NCBI GenBank assembly: GCA_029204045.2
Contig: CM055076.1
Coordinates: 24,190,542-24,254,541 of the forward strand
Direction of reading: 5' to 3'
Source: Tillandsia leiboldiana
Taxonomy: Eukaryota > Streptophyta > Magnoliopsida > Poales > Bromeliaceae
Length of the DNA: 64,000 bases
A program made the translations under genes and the position numbers. Positions within the stretch are counted from its first letter, which is position 1. Every line of letters starts with the position of its first letter. Shown piece by piece: positions 34,013 to 46,255 of this stretch. The notes beneath the pieces were generated by a model, which saw only the letters and a list, made by a program, of their open reading frames with translations, did no database searches and was not told the DNA's origin.

Positions 34013-34844
34013 CTATATGCACATTTGCACCATAGTCCCTCTTCACTTGGTATTTACTGCTCAGTCCCTCATGGCATTTTTCATTCGCACTTAAGTCCCT
34101 CTCCCAGCAGTGGCACACAAACCGAGACATGAAATATAGGGTTTATTGCGCAAAACGTCGCATTTTTCGCAGTATTTCACGCTTTTCGAGGCGTTCTGGT
34201 CATCGAAACAAAAAATGGACTTCTCCATGACGTTCGGCTCGACGAGACCTATCAGGTAGCGATTTCCATTTTTCGAGAAAATGCCCGGATAAAATCTCGG
34301 TCCATAAAATACTATCCCAAAATACAGTTATCGCGCTTTTCGAGACTCTAGGGTCGTCAAACAGAGATTCCGTCAGCGCCATTGCGTCCAGAATGCCGAA
34401 ACCGTTCGAAACAACTACCTGAAGTGCTATGATCGGTTTCCAGACAGCGATTTGGCAAGCGTTCGCACTTAGGGGTATTTGAAATTAGGGTTTACTGATC
34501 ACTGTACCCTCAACTTAAGTCGCGGGTCCCGCCCGCTTCTTCGTCGATTTTTGGAAGATCCGACCGTCGGATCTGAACTTACTTAATATGGTTTTCACTC
34601 GATTCAGCGAGACGGTCGTGCTGGTGATCTCGGATTTTCGAGATTAGACTCGGATTGAAAAGCGACAATTTAGCCTCGTAGCTGTGCAATTTACACTGCA
34701 GGAAAAAGGGGTCACTTAGGATTCAAAATTTCAACTTGTCTTTTATTCCTTCTCTTTCATTTATTTACAATAAAAATTCAAATTTTTACATCTCTACCAC
34801 CTAAAAAGAAGTTTCGTCCCCGAAACTTAGTACAACTAGGAATC

Positions 34845-35785
34845 AACTAAATAGGGATAACGCTCCATCATGGCTGACTCGCGTTCCCACGTGGCTTCAC
34901 GCTCCTCGTGGTTCTCCTATTGTACCTTGACGTAGGGGATCGATCTACTCCTCAGCTTCTTGTACATTCCTCCAGAACTGAGACACAAAGCGGGTGTCCC
35001 TATCCGAAACGATCGATGCCGGAGTGCCATGGAGCCTCACAATCTCATCAATATAGAGTTGGGCGAGTCTATCACGGGTCCAAGTCATGTGTATTGGCAG
35101 AAAGTGGGCCGACTTGGCGAGTCGATCCAGAATGACCCATATAGCATCGTGGCCTCGCTGGGATCGAGGCAGACCGGTAACGAAGTCCATCGTGATCTGC
35201 TCCCACTTCCAACTGGTACAGGAAGCGGTTGCAGTTTTCCCGCCGGTCTCTGGTGTTCCGCCTTCACCTGCTGGCAAACTAGGCACTGCGCTACATAGTT
35301 CGCCACGTCAGCCTTCATCCCAGGCCACTAGTAATGCTGTTTCAGATCCTGGTACATTTTAGTCCCGCCAGGATGTACCGAATATAAGGACCGAAGCGCC
35401 TCAGTAAGGATGTCCTTCTTTAATTCACCGTCATCTGGGACACACCAACGGCCCCTGAATCGGATAGAGCCATCGGCGTGCAACTGGTAATCGCCAGTCT
35501 GTCCCAATGATATCAGCTCTCGAACCTTCTGGAAGGAGGGGTCGGACTGCTGTCCCTCCTTTATGCGATCAAGCAGGACAGGCTGCACTACCATCGCTAA
35601 GAGTCGGGCGGTAGACCTCGAAGGAACGATCTCCAAGTCTAGACGTTGGAACTCAGAAATCAAGCGGTCCTGATCAGTGATCATTAGCAGCTCTGGGGAC
35701 ACGTGCTTTCGGCTCAAAGCATCCGCTACTACGTTGGCCCGACCTGGGTGGTACTGGATAGTGAGATCATATAAGGTAGAGAATC
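34845..35785 (-). pseudogene. Gypsy pol remnant: RNase H tail, integrase, chromodomain end
   Basis: Decayed remains of a polyprotein in the array interior. From 35785 downward: RNase H tail (LTIQYHPGRANVVADALSRK), then the linker and H2C2 region (VHPGGTKMYQDLKQHY), an in-frame stop where a Trp is usual, QCLVCQQVKAEHQRPAGKL, a frame change near 35215, and the integrase core (ITMDFVTGLPRS, SIVSDRDTRFVSQFW). The core breaks off near 34948 before the catalytic Glu and joins directly to a chromodomain end (NHEEREATWE) containing another stop. Gag core, protease and reverse transcriptase are missing. This cannot give active integrase. Related to the Tekay/Del-like pol at 16829-21580. Confidence 0.88.
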
Positions 35786-36988
35786 TCTTCTTACACTTTA
35801 TAATCGTTTGTGGCATAATTTTCACCACCAGTTGCTAGAACTAAACCTCAGACTACTAAGGACGCACAACTGCCGGTTAAATATCACGCGATCAGTCTCT
35901 TAGCATCATAAAACATGGCAACCCAAGGTCACCATTCATAAGGCTTAAAATATCCGATCTGGACATGTTGTCCAACTTCTTGGGCTTAAACCATATATTT
36001 CTATTATCAACTCAGTTGCAAAATCTGGCGACATCAACGTGGCTAGTGACCACAAGTTAGGACAAATGTCCACAATAATAACAAAGATTATCCACTATGT
36101 ACGCGATCTGTCTGAGACCTACCCAAGGTCTAATACGGTCTGGGATATCATCACTGAAACTATAACATCGTTGTCCAGAGGGTATCCCTGGAGACTATAA
36201 ATATAACTGAGCAAACAAGTAGACCCAATCACGACATTACCCCTTACGGGATAGAGCACTTCAGACTACTCTTTCAACAGTACATTGTCTGCAGCCAACA
36301 TACTTATCAAAAGAGAGGTGAAATACTATAGATCTGTCGCCAACATCAAGTTAGGGACACGCTCCCACCGGAGTCAGCAGAAGGTATAACTCATACCTCA
36401 CGACACAATCTCTATGCCGATACTACAAACCTATATCAACTGTCTCTACCATCTCGTGGTCATGAGTGCGGCTCTGGCTACTCACAGGAATCTAGAACCA
36501 TATTCCAATGTTCTCCATTACCTTAACCGCATCACCACTTGCTAACACGGCTCTAGCGACGCCAATCATAGCTCAAATATTGCAGGGGCGATCGTGACGC
36601 CAAACCAATTCACACACAATGTGCGAATCAACTACAAATCGGACTCTTTTAGGATAAAAAGTCAAATTCCTCAAGCTATCATCATCACTCTGTATATTAG
36701 ACTTTCCAGTCATATCTCATCACGGTAGTAGCCACAACATCTAAAATTGTTGCATACTCATAGGAGTAACTAAGACTCCACTAAACTCGTACCAAAGGCG
36801 GGGTCTGAATCTGAATCTGAATCTAACTCCAACCAGAGTTTCAATCGGCCAATAGATCACCGAATTTAGCCTATCCATCAACCATGTCTGCGCCAAAGCG
36901 CTCACTGCTACCACCATCTCTATCGAAGTAATTGTGAATCCCCAAATTATTTTACACTGATCAGGGTTGGGACACAATTCAATAAGGT
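35786..36988 (-). mobile_element. Non-coding part of the array interior
   Basis: No recognisable protein motif. A short open frame at 36741-36977 has no family features and is repeated at 29522-29758 because the interior is duplicated. This stretch occupies the place where gag, protease and reverse transcriptase would be. Confidence 0.6.
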
Positions 36989-37420
36989 CTAATACTTGCT
37001 GAGTGTCGTCAGAATCCTTCCGTCCAAAGCAACAAGATTGCTAACCTCATAGGCATCCCGATAACTATATTCGGGGAATCTCCGGTAACAGCAGCCACAA
37101 CATAATTTTAATAACCCCGGCTGTGACAAAAGTACTATATCTAGCGGCACGGGAACAACCGGAGCATCACTGACTTCTCCAAGCACCTGGACTAGTGGTG
37201 GGGCCAGTGCAACAATAGCAACTATCTGATGCTGAGCCATCTGCTGGACTATCCCAGCAAAAGCGGTGAGCTGTTTCTCTAACCGCTGCCAACAATCCGA
37301 GCTCTAAGGCTCCACTGATATATCAAATCCACGGCTCGTACCACAACCACAGCTAACACTGCACCCACCACGACCACTAAGCCCAGAGAGCGTGCGAACA
37401 CCGCTCGTAGCCACAACAAC
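36989..37420 (-). pseudogene. Gag N-terminal remnant in the array interior
   Basis: Reading the minus strand in shifted frames gives a Gly/Arg-rich start followed by WQRLEKQLTAFAGIVQQMAQ, which parallels KLQQVEAQLATLTGLVQHLI in the Gag at 45843-46082. A stop separates the parts, and the sequence loses Gag likeness after the coiled-coil stretch. A second copy lies at about 29770-30200. It is a dead fragment. Confidence 0.55.
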
Positions 37421-37565
37421 AAGATTAGGAAACGACTCATTAGTGTGAAATACACCTGAGCTCCTAACAACTAGACAAATACCCCGCGCTCTCACGTGAC
37501 AAGTCATCCTAGGGTTCATCCTAACCAGTTCCTAATTCATCTTTCCTAGGTACCGTGTACCTATT

Positions 37566-37577
37566 TCTCTGATACCA
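37566..37577 (-). other. Primer-binding site beside LTR B
   Basis: The minus strand reads TGGTATCAGAGA, seven bases inside LTR B. Confidence 0.87.
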
Positions 37578-37584
37578 TAAAATC

Positions 37585-37617
37585 TGTCACGCCCCGAGTT
37601 TTAAAATCCGGTCTGAA

Positions 37618-37648
<31 letters not shown>

Positions 37649-40600
37649 GAGTTCGCAAAATCGGGCGTAACAGACCGCCACACATATAGGAAATTCTCTA
37701 TCCAAACGGACAGAGCCTTCCCTATACATGCACGGCTAGGCAAGTACAATATCAGATAAACAGAGATCAAGTACAGATAATCTAACTAATAACTGAAATA
37801 AACCTACCATAATCGTAATACAAATCCAAAATACTGTAACCGATCACATCACAAAATGTCAGATCCTCAGGGGAACAGCTCTATCGTGAACATCTCACCA
37901 AACCGTCCCGACATCTCACCACCCAACAGACCTGAAAAATGGTCACCCAGGGGGTGTGAGATACACTGTACATGTATCCCAGTGGGCACGACGAGCCGAG
38001 AAATAGCTAATCGTACCTACTGGATACTAAAATCTGCGGATAGTAATAATCGATGGGTAAAGCTGAATCAACAGATAAGACTACTGATAATCAATAAGTC
38101 CACAGCTAACTGAAATAGTCAGATAATCAAGCATAAGGGAACTGCCGAAATAAATGCTGGAAATCAGGATATAACTGTCAAAATCAGGCATAAGGGGACT
38201 GCAGATAATAAATGCTGGAAATCAATGACTGTATAAAATCGAGCAGGCAACTGAGTGATCAAATAACAGGTCTACTAAAAATCAAATAGTAGATACGTGA
38301 CACAAACTGGCAGGAAGCATAATCATAATACTGTATATAACGAGTATAAAGAATATCAGAATCAATCAGGGTGGCAATCAAGTCTAACTGAAGTAAAGCA
38401 TGCTAGTACATGAAAGTATATGAGCTATGCATCAATCACCAGAATATCAAGTACCCCATCAATGCCACTATTGGTCACGAGGACCTCAGGCAAAACCACC
38501 GATAATCGAAATGTACCGAACAATAATAGGTACTGCAATAGGCATGCTAGAACATGGAAGTATAAAAGCTATGCATCAATCACAAGAATATCAAGTACCC
38601 AATCATATGCCACTATTGGTCACGAGAACCTCAGGCAAACTGCCCACCTGGCACCACCTGGTTGACATTCCCCCCTGGGGGTCACGGGTCGCCACTGCTG
38701 ACCACTTTACCGGTAAAGAACATCGCTGTGGGTAATTACTCCGCTAATGTTCGTGAAGAACAACGGTGCGGGCGATCATAATGCAAATGCTCAAGCTCTC
38801 GGTCCACTGACCGGGTAATCGACAACATGCCGAGATCCCAACAGGGAATCAATCATCTGTATATATATCGATCAGGATCTATCATGCATATCGGAATATA
38901 AGGGCAAATATCTCTGGGTATAAGTGCAGAATATAACCAATGGCAGGAATCCACAAGCATGATCAGACCATGAAAATCTACGGTACTCCGATATGAAACT
39001 GACAAGCATGTAAACAGGATATGTCCAAGGAGATCAATGTCAATCATGTGGAGTATATGGCATATAGGCGAAATCATCAGGACTACATCAAGAGCAGGCA
39101 GAATCATCAGTACTAAATCAAGAATGGCAAAATCATCATAGGTGACAGAAAATATCAGGCATAATCAGAATCATGACAACTATGTACTCAGATGTAAAAG
39201 CTGACAAACAAGTGTACATAACTGTCTAAAGAGATCAATGTCTGTCAAGATAGGTCATATAACATATAGATAAAATCAGCAGGGCTAATCAAGAACAGGT
39301 GTCCGACTGGACTAAAGCAACCAGAGGGCCGAAAAGATAAAGCCCGGACCGAAGATAACCCACCTGGATGTAGGCAGATCCTCGAACTCCCGCACAGCTA
39401 CTAGGAGGTTGGTGCTGAACAACTGGGCCCTGAATAAAAAGCTATAATCAGTAATAGACTCGCACAACCCATCCCGACGACACAACAGTAATGCGACGCT
39501 AATGTGGAGCAATATCGCCGATTTATTGAATAAAATCCGATTTCCGATCAACGAGAGTCCACGGGACTCTAACAACGTGCCCAGTGGGTGTGAAAACACT
39601 GTTTAAAGACAGCTAGTATGCTCATTTTACATTTTGGTCCATAACAGTTCTTAATTTGTATTAAAACGTTAAGTTTTCAGCTTGTTTCGACTCGTTCTTA
39701 AAATTCGGGGATCCAAACGACGTTCTGTAAACTCTGTCGCGTTCATTACGACGAGACGAAGGCCGTGCTCACAAAATTGGACTGGCACGGATCCCGAGAA
39801 CAAGGTTGGCCCATAACATTCTTGGGTTCAATTCACAACTATGTTCAAACTTAACTTAGACTTGATCAAAATAGGATCTAATTAGAGCATGGTACTGAGG
39901 GATGATCCAGAAGAGTGGTGCTCACTTGCGGCTTGCCGGGGATTGGCCGGAACAGTGGCCGGAGCAACACCCAAACTCGGGCTAGGCTCGGGTTGGGTCG
40001 GTTTGGAGCAACAATGGCTCAGTCCTGAAACAGAGGGGAGCACCAGTTAGTCATGAGTCCCAGAAGATGTTCGGTCCATGTGGGGTCGAGCCCCGGCGGC
40101 CGGAGGCGGCGGCGGCCGGAGACCAACCCACAATAGGTAACTCGGGTGCAACCATTTATAGATTTATTACAGGGGTCTCTCGGCCCAAAGTAAAATGGCA
40201 AAAGTCTTAAAGGTGATGCTTAGGTCCTACCTGAAAGGTTGGCCGGGGTCCGGATCGCCGGAGTTGGCCGGAGGGGAGCTCGAGTGCAAAATCGGGTGCA
40301 ACTCTGGAAATCAAGAACCCGACGCTAAGACTCCCATGCAATGCTGCATTCGGCCATTAAATGATAAAATGAGCTTACCTGCACAGTTTCCCGGCGTCAG
40401 GAGGTGGCGGCGACGCACGGCGGCGAAGCTCGGTGAAGCTTCGGTGGCCGTTAATGGCGGATTCCGGCCGAGGGACTCCGGGCCGGTGCAACTTGGACCA
40501 AAAGCTTCGCCTCAACGTCACGGAGCTTGGTGCAGATGTGGCCGGCGCCGGGAGGCCGCGGCGGCGCCGGGCGGCAGAGGTCGGCCAATCGGAGAAGAAG

Positions 40601-42007
40601 ACCTAAACTAGGGCACCTTCGATCAGCCCCGATCCTCAACCGATGATGATCGGACTTCGTGGAGGTGTTACAGTCGCCGAGAGGGAATTATCCAACGGTG
40701 TTGATCTCGATCGTGACGGCTGGATGAAGCCCGCGCTCGCGGTTGGCCAAGAAAACGATAATTCCGGTGGGGTGGCTCCCGCCGGAGATCGGGACGGCGG
40801 CCGCGGCTCGGCCTGCACCAGGGGGGTCCTCTCGGTGTCAGTGGCACAATGGTCATGTCCATGGGCCAAAATAAAATGGAAAGTTCCACAACCTTACCTC
40901 GTCAGAATATTGGAGGAAGAAGGGGTTGGCCGCGGCGGCGCGCGGCGGCGGCTGGGGACGGGTCCACCACAGCTCGGTCGCGGCCTCACAGAGGACTCCA
41001 CAAGAGAGGGGCTTGATCAACCAGGACCTTCTCAAGCACCTCCCTGTCCACGCACCCGAGATCAAGATGGTTCTTGATCCCTCCTTCTCCGGCGACGGGG
41101 AGGCGGCGGCCGGTGCGGGGCTCCGTGGAGTGCGGCAGAGGGAATGTGGGTGGTTGAGGGATGCGGCTAAGGAAAAGGCTACGGGCTTAGGGTTCAAGGG
41201 AAACCCTAACCCCAAATGCATTATATATACTATATGCACATTTGCACCATAGTCCCTCTTCACTTGCTATTTACTGCTCAGTCCCTCATGGCATTTTTCA
41301 TTCGCACTTAAGTCCCTCTCCCAGCAGTGGCACGCAAACCGAGACATGAAATATAGGGTTTATTGCGCAAAACGTCGCATTTTTCGTAGTATTTCACGCT
41401 TTTCGAGGCGTTCTGGTCATCGAAACGAAAAATGGACTTCTCCATGACGTCCGGCTCGACGAGACCTATCAGGTAACGATTTCCATTTTTCGAGAAAACG
41501 CCCGGATAAAATCTCGGTCCATAAAATACTATCCCGAAATACAGTTATCGCGCTTTTCGAGACTCTAGGGTCGTCAAACAGAGATTCCGTCAGCGCCATT
41601 GCGTCCAGAACGCTGAAACCGTTCGAAACGACTATCTGAAATGCTATGATCGGTTTCCAGGCAGCGATTTGGCAAGCGTTCGCACTTAGGGGTATTTGAA
41701 ATTAGGGTTTACTGTTCACTGTACCCTCAACTTAAGTCGCGGGTCCCGCCCGCTTCTTCGTCGATTTCTGGAAGATCCGACCGTCGGATCTGAACTTACT
41801 TAATATGGTTTTCACTCGGTTCAGCGAGACGGTCGTGCTGGTGATCTCGGATTTTCGAGATTAGACTCGGATTGAAAAGCGACAATTTAGCCTCGTAGCT
41901 GTGCAATTTACACTGCAGGAAAAAGGGGTCACTTAGGATTCAAAATTTCAACTTGACTTTTATTCCTTCTCTTTCATTTATTTACAATAAAAATTCCAAT
42001 TCTTACA
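37585..42007 (-). repeat. LTR B of the array, outermost right LTR
   Basis: Full-length partner of LTR A. It ends ttcttaca and is followed by ATGCC, after which the host LTR resumes with ggaaatccccacag, as in the unsplit copy at 47205. Confidence 0.92.
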
Positions 42008-42012
42008 ATGCC

Positions 42013-44503
42013 GGAAATCCCCACAGGGATGCAGATGTCTATATATCAATCATGGTCAATCATGCATAACTGGAATATAAAAGCAAGTACCTCTGGAAAC
42101 AATGCAGTATAATAAGCAACAGATATGAAAGCAATCAACAGGCATGATCAGACCATGAAAATCTACTGTACTGATGAGCAGATGAACGGGAAAAGTCCAA
42201 GTAATATCTATCATCTAGGAACATGAAACATATAGGCATAATCATCAATGCTAAATCAAGAACAGGTGTCCGACTGGACTAAAGCAACCAGATGGCCGAA
42301 AAGATAAAGTCCGGACCGAAGATAACCCACTTGTGTGTAGGCGGACCAATGACTCCAACAGAAGGCTCGTGGGCCGGAGTCAGACTGCAAGGACCTGAAT
42401 CACGAATACTGATCAGGGACGGATAACAACATCTATAAACTATTCTATTATATCGAAGTACGCGAGACTCGCGCTGAAAGCCGTTAAACCGACGATTTCG
42501 CCGATTTATCGGTTCGTTAACCGATTCTTGCTTAACGAAGACCAACAGACCTCTAACAAAAAGCTTAGAGATCACATACACACTGTCCAAGATAGTCCAC
42601 AAAGTCACATTTGCAACTTGGTCCCTATTGTTCTTTAAAATTGCATAAATACACTAATTTAAACACTGTTTCGGTTCGTTCTCACAATTCGGGAGGTTTT
42701 AACCTACGCTGTAAGTTTCAGCGCGTTCATTTTGATAAGACAAAACTCGTGCTCATGAGTTTGGGCTGTCACGAGGCCCGATAACAAAGTTGGCTATTAC
42801 ACTCTTAAGGTCCAAAATGACACTATGTTATATCTTATTTATTACTTGATCAAAAGGTGATCTACTGTGAGCATGGTGCTCAGCAATGACAGGGAATTGC
42901 TGTGCTCACCTGTGGCGCGCTGGAGGATGGCCGGAGAAGTCGCCGGAGCAACACCACACTAGACACAAGGCTCGGTTTGGCCAAGTCCAGCACAACCCCC
43001 GCTCAGACTAGAAACAAGAGTGAGCATCAGTTTGGTATAGGTCTCAGAAGAAGGTTGGTCCCTGCCGGGCCAAGCGCCGGCGGCCGGAAAAATCTGAATT
43101 TGAACACTTTGAGTGCAAGGTTAGAGAGCTCGGTTTACAGAGACCCTTCGGCCAACACAACTTGATGGAAATCTAGGAAATGAAGTTTAGAGCCTACCTG
43201 GGTGGATGGCCGGAGCCCGGAGGCGTCGGCGGCGGCCGGACCCCGAGCTCGGAGGCAACGATGGGTGCAACTACAGCAGAGAGAAACTATACGTTAAAAG
43301 CTTCATACAATGGTTTGGGAAGCTTCCTATGATCAAGATGAACACAGCTGGACAACTTACCGGCGGCGGGAAACGCCGACGGCGCGCGGCGGCGGCGCCG
43401 GGTTCACCCTGGCTCGGTTGTGGCTTCACAGAGGAAGGTTCAGATGCACTTTGAGCAATCCAACGCCTCCCAGGTTGCTTCTCACGCCATCAACACCCAA
43501 AGCCCGAGATTCCCACTTGGTTTCTTGGGCTTCTCCGTCGTGAGACGGCGGCGGCCGGCGGCGTAACGCCCAAGGAGAGAGCAGAGGGAGATGAATGGGA
43601 TTGGTGCTGGGCGGCTAGGTTTCTGGGTTTAGGGTTGCTAGAGTGCTCTAATACTACTATATATATACATATGTAACAAGATGCTAAAAACCCCCTCAAC
43701 TCAAGGTATTTTGTGTTGGGTCCTTCACAGAATATTTATTTCACACTCTGATCCTTGTCCATGAAGCGGCACAGTAATCGGAGCATAAAATATAGGGGTT
43801 CGTGTGCAAGATACGGCATTTTTTGCTGTTTTTCGCTTTTTTGAGGCATTCGAGTTGCCAAACGGAAAAACGAACTTCACCACGACGTCCGGCTCGACGA
43901 AATCTATAAAGTAGTGATTTTGGTTTGTCGCATTCGATCCCCTATAATTTTAAAATCCATAAAATACTATAGTTTATACAGTTTGGCACACTTTACGATG
44001 CTTTAGGTTCGTTAAACGCAAATTTCGTCGGCGTTGCTGCGCTCAGAACGATGAAGCGGTTAAAATCGACTACCTGGACCAATATGTTCGGACTCCAAAC
44101 GGTCGATCGGCCGATGTTGGACGACGGGAGAATTAACTCAGTGGTTTCACAACTTAAGTTGTGGGCCCCACTTCTGCTTCGCTGTTTTCGAGATAATCTG
44201 ACTTTCGGATCGAAAATCCGTTTATACCATTTTTACTCGATTCAACGAGACGGTCGCACTGGCGATATCCGATTTTCGAGATCAAACTCCGATCTAAAAG
44301 ACGGGGAATAGTATCTTGAAAACTGTGCAATTTGCACACCGGTACACAACCACTTAGGTTTCTTTTGCATTTAAATTTCACTATACACTTAAGTCATCCA
44401 CTGTACAATTTTATAAGTTAATACAGTCGTCGAAAAACCACTGAAACGAACTTGAATTCGATCTTATTATTTAATTTGCCTTTAAAATATCTCGGTTATT
44501 ACA
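42013..44503 (-). repeat. 3' LTR of the gag-only gypsy element, right half
   Basis: Resumes the LTR interrupted at 28562 and runs to ctcggttattaca. Matches 47205-50223 except for the missing 530 bases near 43396. It includes a donor-like cccacttg variant near 42327 where most relatives have cccacctg. Confidence 0.88.
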
Positions 44504-44616
44504 TCACTTACAACTTAAAAGAAGTTTCGTGCCCGAAACTTACAACTTAAAAAAAAAAAGTTTCGTTCCCGAAACTTACAACTTAGAATCATATTTTATG
44601 GAATGCTTATAATAGT

Positions 44617-46082
44617 TTATTCGAGTGCAACGAAGTCAGTCGTCGGGTTCCCCTCCGTTGGCTCTTCCTGAGGGGTCAGTGCATAGATCCGTCCTCCAGA
44701 AGTTTGGCGCACCCCCTCGGACTGACGAGGGAGAGGAGGGCGCCCAGATGAAGCAGCGTTCGAGGAAGTACCCTGTCGCTGGTATGGGATCAGCGGTGCT
44801 GGAGCAGTGGAATATTCAGGTGTGGTTCCTTGTGGGCAATTTTTCCGAATGTGTCCTGGTTGCCCGCACCAGTAGCAACGTCCATGTCGACGTGGACACG
44901 TATTTGCATAATGTGGACTACCACAAAAGATACAGGGTCGCAGCTCACGCTGCTGGCTGCTAGCGGATGCGCTCACAGCCTGATCTTGGGATCGAGGATA
45001 CTTAGGGGGTTTCCCGCTATTAGAGGATTCAACCCTACTCCCAGAAGAAGTTCGCTTCTTATCATTTCCTCTCTCTGTGGCATCCCGCTCTGCACGAAAA
45101 ATCAGGATGTCGGCCTCTATGGAGAGGCAGCGCTCGACGCAGTTGTCGAAATCGGCAATAAGGTGGGAAGAGAGCTGGCGGCGTATCTCGTGTCGCAGCC
45201 CATGAGAGAAGAGCCGAACCTTGCGCCGTTCCTCGCGCACTGCCTGTGGAACCAGATCAGCAATACGCGAGAACTCCTGCTCGTACTCGCGGACAGATCT
45301 ATCACCCTGCCGAATGTTCTCAAACTCGCGCTCGAGCCCTTCCTTCGTGGTCTCCTTGAGATAATGGTGGTACATGGCCTCCTTGAACTCGGGCCAGGAG
45401 GGTTCAGGCAAACCCTCGAAGTGACGCGCCCGATGTCGCTTCCACCACTTGTTCGCGCTTTCCTCAAGACAGTGCACAGCGATGTGCACCTTGTTGCGCT
45501 CCTCAGTGTAGAGGTCCTGGAACAGTTTCTCCATATGATCTAGCCACTGTTCCACAGCCCAGTGGTCATCGTTTTTACCCTGAAACACCCTTGGCTTGAA
45601 TTTCTTGAACTCGAGGAGAACGGCCTTCACTCGAGCCCTCTCCGCCTGATCCGCCTCGGCATCCGCTTTGGCATCGGCTACCAGGGTCACAGATCGGGAC
45701 GACGTAGATGTCCTCCCGGCGGCAACAGCAGCGGGAGCAGCAACCCCCGGTACCGCTCTAGAAGTAACGGGAACATCAGGAGCCAACCCCGCAGGTGGTG
45801 GCACAGGGTCAACTGGTGGATCAACTAGACCCTCGGGCTCTACTATAGGCGGTGCAATAGGTGGGATAACAGATGGGGCAACAGGTGGGCAACAGGTGGG
45901 GCAGGGGCAGCGGTCTGCTGCTGTATCAAGTGCTGAACCAGCCCAGTCAAAGTAGCAAGCTGAGCCTCAACCTGCTGTAACTTGCTAGGATCCTCAGGCT
46001 CCCTCTGAACTCTAGGAGGTTGGCCGACACCTCGGCCATTGCCTGCACCACGCCTGCCACCACCACGTCCAGGACGAGTCAT
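44617..46082 (-). pseudogene. Gypsy Gag with a frameshift, no pol
   Basis: The only protein-like sequence in this interior. The N-terminus (MTRPGRGGGRRG) runs from 46082 through a short coiled coil and a Pro/Ala-rich tract, then the frame is lost near 45845-45900 inside a repetitive ggtgggcaacaggtggg stretch. The remaining frame, readable from about 45804, holds the Gag core (HWAVEQWLDHMEKLFQDLY, ANKWWKRHRARHFEG) and two zinc knuckles (CIFCGSPHYANTC, CYWCGQPGHIRKNC). It stops at 44617, where other elements continue into protease; the usual DTG does not appear. Gag would normally coat and package element RNA. The short break in a slippery repeat could be recent, so a close relative may code an intact Gag. 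Confidence 0.88.
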
Positions 46083-46236
46083 GTCTATACAAAAAAAAAT
46101 CAGGTCAGGATAGTTTCAACAGTAACACTGCCCTTGAGTTCCTAACCATTATACAATCACCTCGCGCTCTCACGTAGATCACCAGTCATCCTAAGGCTCA
46201 ATCCTAACCAAATATACCTAGGCATCGTGTACCTAT

Positions 46237-46248
46237 GCTCTGATACCA
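46237..46248 (-). other. Primer-binding site of the gag-only gypsy element
   Basis: The minus strand reads TGGTATCAGAGC, a perfect match to the usual initiator tRNA-Met complement, seven bases inside the 5' LTR. Confidence 0.9.
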
Positions 46249-46255
46249 TAAAATT

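Larger units (their letters stand above)
30366..34790 (-). repeat. LTR A of the array, full length (about 4.4 kb)
   Basis: Partner of 37585-42007, differing at scattered single bases. In the minus sense it has a TATA-like run at 34004-34012, GC-rich blocks bounded by splice-like signals, the conserved hairpin at 30726-30742 and an A-tract at about 30400-30425. The open frames at 33000-34000 overlap in several frames and are not convincing genes. Confidence 0.9.
28563..42007 (-). mobile_element. Three-LTR tandem array of a gypsy family, TSD ATGCC
   Basis: Order on the plus strand: partial LTR C (28563-29180), partial interior (29185-30365), full LTR A (30366-34790), interior (34791-37584), full LTR B (37585-42007). 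ATGCC flanks the whole at 28558-28562 and 42008-42012. Interior 29185-30365 matches 36404-37584 at the same length. One insertion followed by unequal recombination, then a deletion in the first unit, explains this. All interiors are defective, so the array cannot make its own enzymes. Confidence 0.9.

Noticed and set aside
32978..34035. Overlapping frames in the GC-rich part of LTR A, and the same in LTR B
   Set aside because: No known domain, multiple frames open at once, and full duplication with the LTR. Splice-like signals explain the region better than a gene, and a captured host gene is unlikely because related blocks occur in other LTR families.
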